A model generated the notes under the pieces. That model saw only the letters and a list, made by a program, of their open reading frames with translations, did not search any database and was not told where the DNA came from. The position numbers were made by a program, and so were the translations under genes. This document shows, piece after piece, positions 37,194 through 46,714 of a DNA stretch of 64,000 bases (its first letter is position 1; each line of letters starts with the position of its first letter). The stretch is from Alkalicaulis satelles (GTDB lineage: Bacteria > Pseudomonadota > Alphaproteobacteria > Caulobacterales > Maricaulaceae): contig NZ_VWOJ01000002.1 of the NCBI RefSeq assembly GCF_008630495.1, forward strand, positions 839,533 through 903,532. Direction: 5' to 3'.

Positions 37194-38012
37194 ATGCGTC
37201 TGGCGTTTTTCGGCGATGTGGTGGGCAAGTCCGGCCGCGATGGACTGGCCGCGCACCTGCCCGGTCTGCGCAAGCGCCTGAAGCTCGATTTCGTGGTCGT
37301 GAACGCCGAGAATGCGGCGGGCGGTTTCGGCATCACCGAGCGCACGGCGGCGGAGCTGTTTGATGCGGGCGCGGACGTGCTCACCCTGGGCAATCACGCC
37401 TGGGACCAGGCCGAAGCGCTCACCTATATCGAGCGCGAGCCGCGCCTCCTGCGCCCGGTCAATTATCCCGAAGGCGCAGCGCCCGGACGCGGCGCCTCGC
37501 TCTACGCCCTGCCGGACGGCCGCCAGGTGCTGGTGATGAACGTGTTGCTGCGCCTGTTCATGCAGCCGCTGGAAGACCCGTTCGCGGCGGTGGACCGCCA
37601 GCTGGCGGCCTGTCCGCTGGGCCAGGCCGCCGACGCTGTCATCGTGGACATGCATGGCGAGGCCACGTCCGAGAAAATGGCGCTGGGCCATTATTGCGAC
37701 GGGCGGGCGAGCCTGGTGGTGGGCACTCACACCCATGTTCCCACCGCGGACGCCATGATCCTCAATGAGGGTACGGCCTATATGACCGATGCGGGCATGT
37801 GCGGCGATTATGATTCGGTGATCGGCATGGACAAGGCCGAGCCCATCTCGCGCTTTGTCACCCATATGCGCGGCGGCCGCTTCACCCCCGCCAGCGGCGA
37901 GGCGACAGTGAGCGGGGTGTTCATCGAGACCGATTCCAGAACAGGCCTGGCCCTGCGCTGCGAGCCGGTGCGCGCAGGCGGGCGGCTGAGCGCGGCGCTG
38001 CCCGCCGTCTGA
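37194..38012 (+). CDS. YmdB/TIGR00282-family metallophosphoesterase
   Basis: 272-residue calcineurin-like phosphoesterase, a predicted 2',3'-cAMP phosphodiesterase by family. Metal-binding motifs FFGDVVGKSGR, VVNAENAAGGFG, TLGNHAWD, VDMHGEATSEK and GTHTHVPTAD follow the family order. Stands 88 nt after hemW with a possible AAGGATAAGG ribosome site. Confidence 0.92.
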   Translation: MRLAFFGDVVGKSGRDGLAAHLPGLRKRLKLDFVVVNAENAAGGFGITERTAAELFDAGADVLTLGNHAWDQAEALTYIEREPRLLRPVNYPEGAAPGRGASLYALPDGRQVLVMNVLLRLFMQPLEDPFAAVDRQLAACPLGQAADAVIVDMHGEATSEKMALGHYCDGRASLVVGTHTHVPTADAMILNEGTAYMTDAGMCGDYDSVIGMDKAEPISRFVTHMRGGRFTPASGEATVSGVFIETDSRTGLALRCEPVRAGGRLSAALPAV

Positions 38013-38091
38013 GCGGCCCGTGGACGGCGCCGGAGAGTTCCGGTAAACCCGCTCATTCAGGCGCCTGTGGCGCACAGCGCGAGCGAGGGGC

Positions 38092-40263
38092 ATGGTGAGA
38101 CGGGCTCTGCTGTCATTAGGGTGCGCCCTGGCGTTCGCCATCATATCGGTCCCTGCGCAAGCCCTGCAGGACGAGGACGGCCGCGCCTATCTGGAAGCCA
38201 ATGAACTGGTCGAGGACCGGGCCCGCGGGGTCTATATCGCCCGCGGCCAGGTCGTCATGTATTCTGACGGGCGCACAGTGCGCGCCGACGAGATCCATTA
38301 TGACCCGGCGCTGGGACGCATCACCGCGCGCGGCTCGGTGGAAATCCACGAGCCCGGCCAGCCCGGCCAGACCGCCGAGTATGTGGAGCTGGATGACGAG
38401 CTGCGCGAGGGTTTCGCACGCGGCTTCGCCGCACTTCTTGAAAACAATGGCCGCACCGCGGCGGCGCTGGCGCTGCGCCGCGCTGATGGCGGCGTGGAGC
38501 TGAGCGACGCCTATTACACCGCCTGCGAGCTGTGCGAGGACGGATCGCGCCAGCCCACCTGGAGGCTGCGCGCCGACCAGGTGATCCAGGACACCGGCAG
38601 CCAGATGATCCGCTACCGCAATGTCCGCCTGGATGTGCGCGGCGTGCCGGTCTTCTACGCGCCGGTCTTCGCCCATGCCGACCCCAGCGTGGGCCGCAAA
38701 TCGGGCTTCATGGGACCCGATATCGACATCTCAAACCGGCTCGGCTTCACCTGGCGCCAGCCCTATTTCTGGGCCATCAGCCCGCATCAGGACCTGACCA
38801 TCGCGCCGCGCGTGATGACCGAGGCCAATCCGCTTCTGGAGCTGACCTGGCGCAAGCGCTTCTGGTCTGGCTATGTGCGCGCCCAGACCGCCGCCACCTG
38901 GGAGCGTGAGTTCGACCGGGACGGCAAGTTCGGGGATGCCGGCCTGCGCGGGCACATGTTCGCCACCGGCGAATTTGACATCAACCGCTTCTGGCGCTGG
39001 GGCTTTGGCGTGCAGGCCGTGACCGGCGGAGACCTGTTCCTGCGCCGCTATGGCTATTCGGAAGACGCCGAGGGTTTCGAGAGCCTGTTCACCGCCCCGC
39101 GCCGCGATCTGATCAGCCAGATCTGGACCGCCGGGCGCGGCCAGGCCTGGTATGCCGATGCAGCCGCCTATCAGTTCAACCGGCTCAGCGACACCTTCGA
39201 CGACAAGCGCCTGCCGGTCGCCGCCCCCCAGCTGCGCGGCCATTACCAGCTGGCTCTGCCCGCCAATACGGGCGTTGCAGAGTTTTCGTTCAATGCCCTC
39301 AGCCTGACGCGAGAGCTGGGCGATGACTATCACCGCGCCAGTGCGGGCGTGGAGTGGAGCCGGCCCGTGATTCTGCCCGGCGGGCTGCGCGCCGAGCCCT
39401 TCGCGGTGGGCCGGGCCGATATCTTCGACATCACAGAGCGCACCAATGCGGGTGTGGAGACCGGCCGGTTTGACGGATCGCGCGCGCTGGGTGCGGCCGG
39501 AGCGGATGTCAGCTGGCCCTTCCTGCGCCCGGGCGACCGGGTGGACGTGATCCTGGCGCCGCGCCTGTCAGCGGTGGCGGCGACGGGTGTGGACGCAACC
39601 ATCCCTCCCAATTTCGACAGCCAGACGATCGATCTGGACCGTTCCTTCATGTTCGCGCCGGTGCGTTCGCCCGGCTTTGATCTATGGGAGGATGGCGCGC
39701 GGGCGGATATCGGCCTGTCAGCGGAGTTCAGCGAGGCAGGCGGTTCGCGCGGCGTGGAGCTGTTCGCCGGACGCAGCATCCGCCTGTCAGGCGATGAACG
39801 CTTTCCACAAGGCTCGGGGGTCTCCGAGGACCGTTCCGACTGGGTGGCTGAAGGCCGGCTCGATTATGACTGGCTGCGCCTGGGCGCGCGCGCGCGCCTG
39901 GATGGCGATACATGGAGCGCCAACCGGGTGGACGCCAACGCCGCCGTGCAATTATGGCGGGCCAGCCTGTCAGCGCGCTATACCGATGTGTCGGGCGCGG
40001 GCGCAGCGCGGAACCTGCGCGAAATCAGCGTCTCCACCCAGCTGGAGCTGACCGACCGCTGGTCCGGCTTCTACCGTCACCTGCACGATCTCGACGCGGG
40101 CGAATCGCGCCGGATTCAGACCGGTTTCCTGTATCGTGACGAATGCACGATCCTGCGCGTGTATTACCAGCGCGAGAACGAGCGCGTGAGCAGGCTGGGG
40201 CCGAGCGAATCCCTGAAGTTCGAAATCGTGCTGTTCACCCTGGGCGGCGCGGGCAGCCGCTAA
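38092..40263 (+). CDS. lptD: LPS-assembly protein LptD (outer-membrane beta-barrel)
   Basis: Outer-membrane translocon that inserts lipopolysaccharide on the cell surface. Signal peptide ending near AIISVPAQA (residues 1-24), an N-terminal beta-jellyroll (OstA-like, LEANELVEDRARGVYIARGQVV in part), cysteine pair ACELCEDG, then a long barrel with PVFYAPVFAHADPSVGRKSG, typical of LptD. 723 residues, ending in an aromatic-rich strand. The partners LptA, LptB and LptC are encoded 2.6-4.7 kb downstream. Confidence 0.93.
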   Translation: MVRRALLSLGCALAFAIISVPAQALQDEDGRAYLEANELVEDRARGVYIARGQVVMYSDGRTVRADEIHYDPALGRITARGSVEIHEPGQPGQTAEYVELDDELREGFARGFAALLENNGRTAAALALRRADGGVELSDAYYTACELCEDGSRQPTWRLRADQVIQDTGSQMIRYRNVRLDVRGVPVFYAPVFAHADPSVGRKSGFMGPDIDISNRLGFTWRQPYFWAISPHQDLTIAPRVMTEANPLLELTWRKRFWSGYVRAQTAATWEREFDRDGKFGDAGLRGHMFATGEFDINRFWRWGFGVQAVTGGDLFLRRYGYSEDAEGFESLFTAPRRDLISQIWTAGRGQAWYADAAAYQFNRLSDTFDDKRLPVAAPQLRGHYQLALPANTGVAEFSFNALSLTRELGDDYHRASAGVEWSRPVILPGGLRAEPFAVGRADIFDITERTNAGVETGRFDGSRALGAAGADVSWPFLRPGDRVDVILAPRLSAVAATGVDATIPPNFDSQTIDLDRSFMFAPVRSPGFDLWEDGARADIGLSAEFSEAGGSRGVELFAGRSIRLSGDERFPQGSGVSEDRSDWVAEGRLDYDWLRLGARARLDGDTWSANRVDANAAVQLWRASLSARYTDVSGAGAARNLREISVSTQLELTDRWSGFYRHLHDLDAGESRRIQTGFLYRDECTILRVYYQRENERVSRLGPSESLKFEIVLFTLGGAGSR

Positions 40264-40269
40264 AGCCTC

Positions 40270-40917
40270 CTAATCGCGGTACAGCCCTGTCAGCGCGCAG
40301 GTTTCGGCAAAGGCCGCGCGGATGCGCCGGATCTGGGCGGGCGTGACATCCTCGCGCCGCACCACCGGACGGGCGCGATAGTCCGACTTGGCCCGGGTGG
40401 CGAGCTGGAAGCCTGAAAGGCCCAGCAGGGCCATCAGAGCGCGCACATCGCCCGCCAGGCGCTCATAGGCCAGCACGTGATGGACCTGCAGGCGCCAGCC
40501 GTCCGGTGTTGCTTCAGCGTATTTGGCGATGTCCACCGGAAAGCGCCCGGCCTCGCAATAGGCGTCCCAGCTTTCAGGCCGCCCGCCATCCGCTTCGGCA
40601 TGGTCAGGGGAGAGGTGGAGCATGTGGAAATGGCTCAGGCACTTGTCCACCGGCTCGCGCTCCACGCAAAAGCGGGTAAAGCTCGAAAAATCCGCCTCTC
40701 CAATAAAAGCGCGGATATCGCTCGCCGGCGCGTGGGCCTTGAGGGTGACGCCGTCGCGGGTGTGATTTCGCGCGGCGTGGCCGGGTACGGGCGGGAACAG
40801 CTGCGTCACCACCGCATCGGGCTCAAGGCGTGCGGAAAGGTCCGCCTCCAGGCTGGTGCCGGCGGTCTTCTGGGTCTTGATGAACACGAACCCGTAGCGA
40901 TAGCTGACCAGCGCCAT
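40270..40917 (-). CDS. Sulfotransferase family protein
   Basis: 215 residues. It starts MALVSYRYGFVFIKTQKTAGTSLE, where KTQKTAGTS is the 5'-phosphosulfate loop of PAPS-dependent sulfotransferases; FTRFCVEREPVDKCLSHFHM supplies the 3'-phosphate-binding region. The substrate is probably a surface glycan or lipid. Divergent from the FkbM methyltransferase (95-nt gap) and convergent with lptD, so a surface-modification role is likely but unproven. Confidence 0.8.
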   Translation of the reverse strand: MALVSYRYGFVFIKTQKTAGTSLEADLSARLEPDAVVTQLFPPVPGHAARNHTRDGVTLKAHAPASDIRAFIGEADFSSFTRFCVEREPVDKCLSHFHMLHLSPDHAEADGGRPESWDAYCEAGRFPVDIAKYAEATPDGWRLQVHHVLAYERLAGDVRALMALLGLSGFQLATRAKSDYRARPVVRREDVTPAQIRRIRAAFAETCALTGLYRD

Positions 40918-41012
40918 GACCGTCCTGCAGGCAACAGGCGCCGCAGCGCCTTGCCCGGCGGCGCGCTGCGGCGTTGTATGCCGCACACGCCCTCACCGGA
41001 GACTCGAAGACC

Positions 41013-41723
41013 ATGCCCCGCCGCGCCCCGCTCAAGCAAGACGCGCTAGATCAGCTGGTGCGCCGCGCCGTTCCTGCACGCTGCGTTCTGGATGTGGGCG
41101 TGCTCACCGGAACGCCGGAGCTGATCCGCGCCTATCCGGACCTGCCCCATATCCTGTTCGAGCCGGTGGCCGAGCTCAAGGACGCCATCAGCGCCACCTA
41201 TCGCGGCGTGTTGCACCAGATCGTGACGGCGGCGGTGAGCGACGCCGAGGGCGAGGTGGAGATCGAGATACACACCGACAAGGACAATGGCGCTGTGACC
41301 CATGCCGGCATGGTCGCCCCCGGCGCCGGACGCGGCGGCGCGCGCCGCACGACGGCGGCGGTGACGCTGGACGGCTTTCTCAAAGGCCGCGATCTGCCCG
41401 AGCCCTTTGTTCTGAAGATTGATGTGGACGGGGCGGAGCTGCAGGTGCTGGCCGGTGCACAAGAAACCCTGGAGCGCTGCTCGATTGTGATCGTGGAATG
41501 CACGGCTGACACGCTCTGTGAGCGCATCGCCGCGGTGCAGGCGGCCGGCTTCCGCCTCTTCGACCTGGCCGAGCCATGCTATTATGACGGCGCGTTCTGG
41601 CAGTGTGATGCGGTGTTTGTGCGCGAGGATCTGCACGCACAATTCTTCACCCGCATCACCGATGCCGCGGATCCGGCGCTGTACGAAACTTTCCGCAAGG
41701 GCCGCTGGCCGCTGTTCAGCTGA
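41013..41723 (+). CDS. FkbM family SAM-dependent methyltransferase
   Basis: 236 residues. SAM-binding start CVLDVGVLTGTPELIRAYP, HILFEPVAELKDAI, and the FkbM signature FVLKIDVDGAELQVLAGAQ with IVIVECTADT. FkbM enzymes O-methylate sugars or polyketides; beside a sulfotransferase it suggests decoration of a surface glycan. Start at 41013 (MPRRAPLKQDAL) preferred over 40974 because GGAGAC precedes it. Ends 8 nt inside the convergent hypothetical gene. Confidence 0.85.
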   Translation: MPRRAPLKQDALDQLVRRAVPARCVLDVGVLTGTPELIRAYPDLPHILFEPVAELKDAISATYRGVLHQIVTAAVSDAEGEVEIEIHTDKDNGAVTHAGMVAPGAGRGGARRTTAAVTLDGFLKGRDLPEPFVLKIDVDGAELQVLAGAQETLERCSIVIVECTADTLCERIAAVQAAGFRLFDLAEPCYYDGAFWQCDAVFVREDLHAQFFTRITDAADPALYETFRKGRWPLFS

Positions 41724-42114
41724 GCCCCAGCACCCAGGCGCGCGCGTCTTCGCCGTCTTCGAACGCGCGTATGCGCACGGCGTAAGGCAGGCTCACCGCC
41801 TCGATGACGCCCAGAACATCATCGCGCCCGCGCGTGGAGACAAAAGCCAGGCGCTGGATCATCATGTCTTCGAGAACGGCTGACAGAGGCTCGACCAGTT
41901 GTTGAGCCTGATAGCCGGGACTTGACCGCCGCACATCCACAATCATGGCGCGCACAGCATGTCCGCTTGCCATGTTCTCGGCCTCGCGCTGGGCCTTGTA
42001 CAAGTCCGCCTCGCTGACCACCCCCTCAAACAGGAAGCTGATCAGGCCCGCTTCGCGCTCTAACCGGATATCTACGGCGGCGGCGTTGTCACTCGTCAGG
42101 CGGAATTTGAGCAT
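41716..42114 (-). CDS. Hypothetical alpha/beta protein, STAS/SpoIIAA-like
   Basis: 132 residues starting MLKFRLTSDNAAAVDIRLE. The alternation of strands and helices (ISFLFEGVVSEADLYKAQRE, VRAMIVDVRRSSPGYQAQQL, RLAFVSTRGRDDVLGVIEA) is reminiscent of SpoIIAA-like/STAS proteins, but the resemblance is weak. Soluble, no signal peptide. Overlaps the convergent FkbM gene by 8 nt. Function unknown. Confidence 0.65.
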   Translation of the reverse strand: MLKFRLTSDNAAAVDIRLEREAGLISFLFEGVVSEADLYKAQREAENMASGHAVRAMIVDVRRSSPGYQAQQLVEPLSAVLEDMMIQRLAFVSTRGRDDVLGVIEAVSLPYAVRIRAFEDGEDARAWVLGLS

Positions 42115-42298
42115 GGCGTCCTGTATGCCTCGGCCTGCTGGCGGCTGGATCCGCCGCTTGCCCTGATCGCATCCCTTGCAGCAAGGCCATGGGCGCATGG
42201 CCGTCTTGCGCCAAGGCGCGTGCACGCATTGACGCGCCGCGCGGAAGGACCGATACCCATGTCTCTTCCTTATCACAGCCGGGCATACAGACGAAATC

Positions 42299-42913
42299 AT
42301 GACCATCCATCTGCATGCGGGCGACCTGCCTGACGGACTTGATCTGGGTGCGCGCGTGGCGGTGGACACCGAGACCCAGGGCCTGTCCCTGGTGCGCGAC
42401 AAGGTCTGCCTGGTCCAGCTCTCGTCCGGGGACGGCGACGCCCATATCGTCCAGCTTGACCGGGACGGCTATCACTGTCCGAACCTGAAAGCCCTGCTGG
42501 CCGACGCGTCAGTGGAGAAGATTTTCCACTTCGCCCGCTTCGACGTGGCCGTGCTGCTGCGCGATCTGGGGGTGGAGACCGCGCCGGTCTTTTGCACCAA
42601 AATCGCCTCGAAGCTCATCCGCACCTATACCGACCGCCACGGACTGAAAGACGTGGTGCGCGAGATCGCCGGGGTGGAATTGTCCAAGCAGCAGCAGAGC
42701 TCGGACTGGGCGGCGGATGATCTCAGCCCGGCCCAGCTGGAATACGCCGCCTCGGACGTCCTGTATCTCCATCAGGTGGCCGACGGCCTGTCGGCCATGC
42801 TGGCGCGCGAGAACCGCACGGCGCTGGCCCGGGCCTGTTTCGGGTTTCTGCCCGCCCGGGCGCGTCTGGATCTGGCGGGCTGGGCTGACACGGATATCTT
42901 TGCGCACTCATGA
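42299..42913 (+). CDS. rnd: Ribonuclease D-type 3'-5' exonuclease
   Basis: 204-residue DEDDy exonuclease: VAVDTETQGLSLVRDKVCLVQ (first D, E; in part), FHFARFDVAVLLRDLG and LEYAASDVLYLHQVADGL supply the other acidic and tyrosine residues. It lacks the HRDC domains of full RNase D, as do the short alphaproteobacterial homologues that sit before lptC. Overlaps lptC by 4 nt. Confidence 0.92.
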   Translation: MTIHLHAGDLPDGLDLGARVAVDTETQGLSLVRDKVCLVQLSSGDGDAHIVQLDRDGYHCPNLKALLADASVEKIFHFARFDVAVLLRDLGVETAPVFCTKIASKLIRTYTDRHGLKDVVREIAGVELSKQQQSSDWAADDLSPAQLEYAASDVLYLHQVADGLSAMLARENRTALARACFGFLPARARLDLAGWADTDIFAHS

Positions 42914-43566
42914 CCTCCGCCGCCGCTACGCATGACAGCCTGATCGGCGAGCGCCGGGCCCGCTCGCTGGCGGGAGCGCGCGCGCAGACGGTCCGGATCA
43001 GGCTGTTGCGCGCCGCCCTGCTGATCGCCATGGCCGCGGTGGCCGGCAACGCCATCGTCCAGGCCGTCCTGTCCGGCGCGCGCGCATCCTCCGAGCCGGC
43101 CTTCGCCCCGGCCAGCGACGCCGAACGCATCACCAATCCGCGCTTTACCGGCCGGGACCGGGCGGGCACGCCCTTCGTAGTCATCGCCGACGCCGCCGTG
43201 CGGCGGCTGGGCGGCGTGACCCCCCTGACCGATCTTGAACGCCCGGCATTGAGCTATGCCTGGTTGGAGGGCGCTGATGACGGCTCCCAGGCGCTGGCCG
43301 AAACCGGCGTCTTTGACGAGGCCGCCGAGACCCTGTTCCTGCGCACCAATGTGCGCTTCACCACGCCCACCGGCTACAGCTTCAACGCTCCGTCCGCGCG
43401 CATCAGCCTGCGCGAGGGCACAGTAAGCGGAGATGAGGGCGTGTCCGGCACGGCGCCCTGGGGCGGGGTGCGCGCTGATGCGTTCGAGGTGCAAGACGGC
43501 GCCAACCGGGTTATCCTCACCGGCGATGTGCGCACCCGTATCTATCCCGGCGGTGAGGCGCCGTGA
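42910..43566 (+). CDS. lptC: LPS export ABC transporter periplasmic protein LptC
   Basis: 218 residues: a basic cytoplasmic N-terminus, one membrane anchor (LLRAALLIAMAAVAGNAIVQ), then a periplasmic OstA/LptC-like beta domain (ITNPRFTGRDRAGTPFVVIA, with NVRFTTPTGYSFNAPSARI). It bridges the LptBFG transporter to LptA. Coupled to the RNase D gene and followed by lptA after 18 nt; this order is highly conserved in alphaproteobacteria. Confidence 0.9.
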   Translation: MTSAAATHDSLIGERRARSLAGARAQTVRIRLLRAALLIAMAAVAGNAIVQAVLSGARASSEPAFAPASDAERITNPRFTGRDRAGTPFVVIADAAVRRLGGVTPLTDLERPALSYAWLEGADDGSQALAETGVFDEAAETLFLRTNVRFTTPTGYSFNAPSARISLREGTVSGDEGVSGTAPWGGVRADAFEVQDGANRVILTGDVRTRIYPGGEAP

Positions 43567-43584
43567 CGTCAGGAGACCGATCCC

Positions 43585-44145
43585 ATGTTCCGCCGCCTGT
43601 TCTGCGCCGCCCTTCTCGCCGCCGTCTGTCCCCTGACGGGCGCTCATGCCCAGACCCAGCAGCAAGGCCCGCTGGATATCAGCGCTGAAAACTCCGAGAT
43701 TCTCGATCCTCAGGGCCGCCTCATCTACTGGGGCGATGTCAATATCATCCGCGGTGAGGAGCGCCTGCGCGCCGACCGGGTCGAGGCCCTGTTCAATCGC
43801 CGCCAGGACGGTGGAGACGGCGGGCTGCGCCGGGTCATCGCCACGGGCGAGGTGTTTTATATCCGGCCCGGCGAAATCGCCCGCGGTGATCACGGCATTT
43901 ATGACCTGGAAGCCAACACCATCACCCTGACCGGGGCGGTGGTGCTGACCCAGGGCTGCAACGTGTCCACCGGCGAGCGGCTGGAAGCTGATCTGGACGG
44001 CGGCATGGCGCGCCTGTTCGGCGGCGAAGGCGGGCGGGTGCGCTCGATCTTCTTCACCGGTTCCGAAGGGCCCGCGGACACGCGCGACTGCCCGGCCCCG
44101 GACGTGCCGGGCGAGGGCCCGCGCCCCTTCCCGGGCGGGCGCTGA
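43585..44145 (+). CDS. lptA: LPS transport periplasmic protein LptA
   Basis: 186 residues with a signal peptide (MFRRLFCAALLAAVCPLTG, cleaved after AHA) and an OstA-like beta-jellyroll: SAENSEILDPQGRLIYWGDV, EERLRADRVEALFNRR, ITLTGAVVLTQGCNVSTGER. Forms the periplasmic filament carrying LPS from LptC to LptD. Part of the rnd-lptCAB-rpoN block. Confidence 0.92.
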   Translation: MFRRLFCAALLAAVCPLTGAHAQTQQQGPLDISAENSEILDPQGRLIYWGDVNIIRGEERLRADRVEALFNRRQDGGDGGLRRVIATGEVFYIRPGEIARGDHGIYDLEANTITLTGAVVLTQGCNVSTGERLEADLDGGMARLFGGEGGRVRSIFFTGSEGPADTRDCPAPDVPGEGPRPFPGGR

Positions 44146-44231
44146 CCTGCATCCCTGGCGGCAAGGGCCCTTTCCATGCCCCGCACGCGCGGCGCGGGCT
44201 TCACGAATTCTTAGGCGTGCTGGAGCTAACC

Positions 44232-44999
44232 ATGACGGATACGGCGAAGCAGGCGGATGCGCACGCACCCGCAGCTGGCGATTCGGGGCTTTCGGTCAGT
44301 GGTCTGGGCAAGACCTATGGCCGGCGGGCGGTGGTCCGGAACGTGTCGCTCGCTCTCCAGCGCGGAGAGGTGGCGGGACTTCTGGGGCCGAACGGCGCGG
44401 GCAAGACCACCTGCTTCTACATGATCACGGGGCTCATCCGGGCCGATAGCGGGACCATCATGCTCGACGGGGCCGACATCACCGACCTGCCCATGTACCA
44501 GCGCGCGCGCCTGGGCATTGGTTATCTGCCGCAGGAAGCCTCGATCTTCCGCGGCCTGTCGGTTGAGGACAATGTGGCGGCGGTGGCCGAGCTGGCCGAG
44601 CCGGACCGCACCCGGCGCAAGGCGCTGGTGGACGAGCTGCTTGACGAGCTTAACATCGCCCATCTGCGCAAGAGCCCGGCTGTGGCCCTGTCCGGTGGCG
44701 AGCGCCGCCGGGTGGAGATCGCCCGCGCCCTGGCCGCGCAGCCGAGCTTCATCCTGCTCGACGAGCCGTTTGCGGGCATCGACCCGCTGGCCATTTCCGA
44801 TATCCGCGAGCTGATCACCTATCTCAAGGAACGCGGCATCGGCATTCTCATCACCGATCACAATGTGCGCGAGACGCTGGAGATCACCGACCGCGCCACG
44901 ATCATTTTTGATGGCGAAGTGCTCTTTGAGGGCACGCCCGAGGAAGTGCGGCGCGACGAAAGCGTGCGCCGTCACTATCTCGGCGAGCTGTTCAACTAG
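44232..44999 (+). CDS. lptB: LPS export ABC transporter ATP-binding protein LptB
   Basis: Cytoplasmic ATPase driving LPS extraction. Walker A GPNGAGKTT, Q-loop YLPQEASIFRGLSVEDNV, signature LSGGERRR, Walker B FILLDEPFAGID, H-loop ITDHNVRETL. 255 residues from the start at 44232 (MTDTAKQADA), which has GGAG 6 nt upstream. Followed by rpoN after 8 nt, the classic arrangement. Confidence 0.96.
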   Translation: MTDTAKQADAHAPAAGDSGLSVSGLGKTYGRRAVVRNVSLALQRGEVAGLLGPNGAGKTTCFYMITGLIRADSGTIMLDGADITDLPMYQRARLGIGYLPQEASIFRGLSVEDNVAAVAELAEPDRTRRKALVDELLDELNIAHLRKSPAVALSGGERRRVEIARALAAQPSFILLDEPFAGIDPLAISDIRELITYLKERGIGILITDHNVRETLEITDRATIIFDGEVLFEGTPEEVRRDESVRRHYLGELFN

Positions 45000-45007
45000 G
45001 AGGGCGT

Positions 45008-46513
45008 ATGGCGGGGCTCGGACACAAGCTCGAGGCGCGCCAGGGCCAGGGGCTCGTCATGACGCCCCAGCTGCAGCAGGCGATCAAGCTGTTGCAGCTG
45101 AACAATATGGAGCTGGCCGAGTTCGTTGAAGCCGAGCTGGAGCGCAATCCGCTCTTGGAGCGTGACGAACGCGCTGAACAGGCCGAGAGCGAGGAGCGCA
45201 GCGAGGTCAAGGCGGATGCGTCTGACGGCGAGGAGCTGAGCTTTGACGCGCCCGGGCGCGCCGACGACGCCATCGATGCCGACGCCGAGACGATGTATTC
45301 CGATTCCAAGTCCGACATGGCCGGCGCCGAGCCGGCGGGCGGCGCGGTGGACTGGTCGCGCGCGGGCAAGGGCGGGGGCGCAGGTTTTGACGGCGAGGCC
45401 TATGACGCCGCCGCCAACAGCGCGCGCGAGAAAACCCTGCGCGAGCACCTCCATGACCAGCTGGCCGACCTGGCGCTGTGCGCCTCGGACCGGATGATCG
45501 CGGCTCATCTGATCGATCTGGCTGACGAGGACGGCTATCTGCGCGCTGATCTCACAGAGACGGCCGAGCGCCTGGGAGTCACCCGCTCGGAAACCGAAGC
45601 CGTGCTCGAGCGCTTGCAGCAATTCGAGCCGTGCGGGGTGATGGCCCGCTCGCTTCAGGAATGCCTGGCCCTGCAGCTGAAAGAGCGCGACCGGCTGGAC
45701 CCGGCCATGGCCGCCCTGGTGGATAATCTGCCCCTGCTGGCCAAGCATGATTACGCCGCGCTGAAAGCCGCCTGCGATGTGGATGGCGAGGATCTCGAGG
45801 ACATGATCGCCGAGCTCAAGCGCCTCACGCCCAAGCCGGGTCTCGGCTTCGGCGCTGACGGCGCGCGCTCGGTGGAGCCTGACGTGACGGTGCGCGAGCG
45901 CCCGGACGGCAGCTGGGCGGTGGAACTCAATACCGACACCCTGCCGCGCGTCCTGATGAATAACCGCTACGCCGCCCAGATCAGCCGCGGCGCGCGTTCG
46001 GACGAGGAAAAGCAGTTCATCTCCGAATGCACCCAGAACGCCTCCTGGCTGGTCAAAAGCCTGGATCAGCGCGCGCGCACCATCCTGAAAGTGGCCAGCG
46101 AGATCGTACGCCAGCAGGACGCCTTCCTGGCCAAGGGCGTGGCCTGGCTGCGCCCGCTCAATCTCAAGACCGTGGCCGATGCGGTAAGCATGCATGAGAG
46201 CACGGTCAGCCGGGTCACCTCGAACAAATATATCGCCACGCCGCGCGGCCTGTTCGAGCTGAAATACTTCTTCACCTCGTCCATCGCGTCGGCCGATGGC
46301 GGGGAGGCCTATTCGGCCGAGGCGGTGCGTTACCGCATCAAGGCCATGATCGACGCCGAGACGGCCGACGGCGTGCTCAGCGATGACGCCATTGTCGAGC
46401 GCTTGCTGGCCGACGGGGTGGATATCGCCCGGCGCACCGTGGCCAAATACCGCGAGGCGATGAATATCCCCTCCTCGGTCAAGCGCCGCCGGATCATGAA
46501 GGGCGCAGGCTAG
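45008..46513 (+). CDS. rpoN: RNA polymerase sigma-54 factor
   Basis: 501 residues. N-terminal Gln/Leu-rich activator region (MTPQLQQAIKLLQLNNMELA), an acidic linker (~residues 45-115), the core-binding domain, and the C-terminal RpoN box ARRTVAKYREAMNIP that reads the -24 element. Directs nitrogen-, flagellum- and stalk-type promoters in relatives. The hpf and ptsN genes downstream are its usual companions. Confidence 0.97.
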   Translation: MAGLGHKLEARQGQGLVMTPQLQQAIKLLQLNNMELAEFVEAELERNPLLERDERAEQAESEERSEVKADASDGEELSFDAPGRADDAIDADAETMYSDSKSDMAGAEPAGGAVDWSRAGKGGGAGFDGEAYDAAANSAREKTLREHLHDQLADLALCASDRMIAAHLIDLADEDGYLRADLTETAERLGVTRSETEAVLERLQQFEPCGVMARSLQECLALQLKERDRLDPAMAALVDNLPLLAKHDYAALKAACDVDGEDLEDMIAELKRLTPKPGLGFGADGARSVEPDVTVRERPDGSWAVELNTDTLPRVLMNNRYAAQISRGARSDEEKQFISECTQNASWLVKSLDQRARTILKVASEIVRQQDAFLAKGVAWLRPLNLKTVADAVSMHESTVSRVTSNKYIATPRGLFELKYFFTSSIASADGGEAYSAEAVRYRIKAMIDAETADGVLSDDAIVERLLADGVDIARRTVAKYREAMNIPSSVKRRRIMKGAG

Positions 46514-46714
46514 GCCGTTTCGATCCTTGACGGATTTTTCAGCACAAGCAGCGCCGGGCGGGTCTGGCGCCTGCATCGCGCATTGACGCCCCCTGACTTG
46601 CGCCGATACCGTGTTTGTCCGGGTCTGGTTCAGACCGGGGCCGCGCACCGGCGCGGCGGGAGAACCCGAACGCGCCGAATGCGGTGTGCGGCGTCAGCTG
46701 CAAAGGGAGTTCCC

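Noticed and set aside
35858..37393. A 511-codon open frame on the minus strand opposite hemW
   Set aside because: Mirror frame of a clear radical SAM gene; Arg/Pro/His-rich composition and no family motif. Such long antisense frames are expected at this GC content.
44996..46648. A 550-codon open frame opposite rpoN
   Set aside because: Antisense shadow of rpoN, with low-complexity His/Gly/Ala-rich translation and no recognisable domain.
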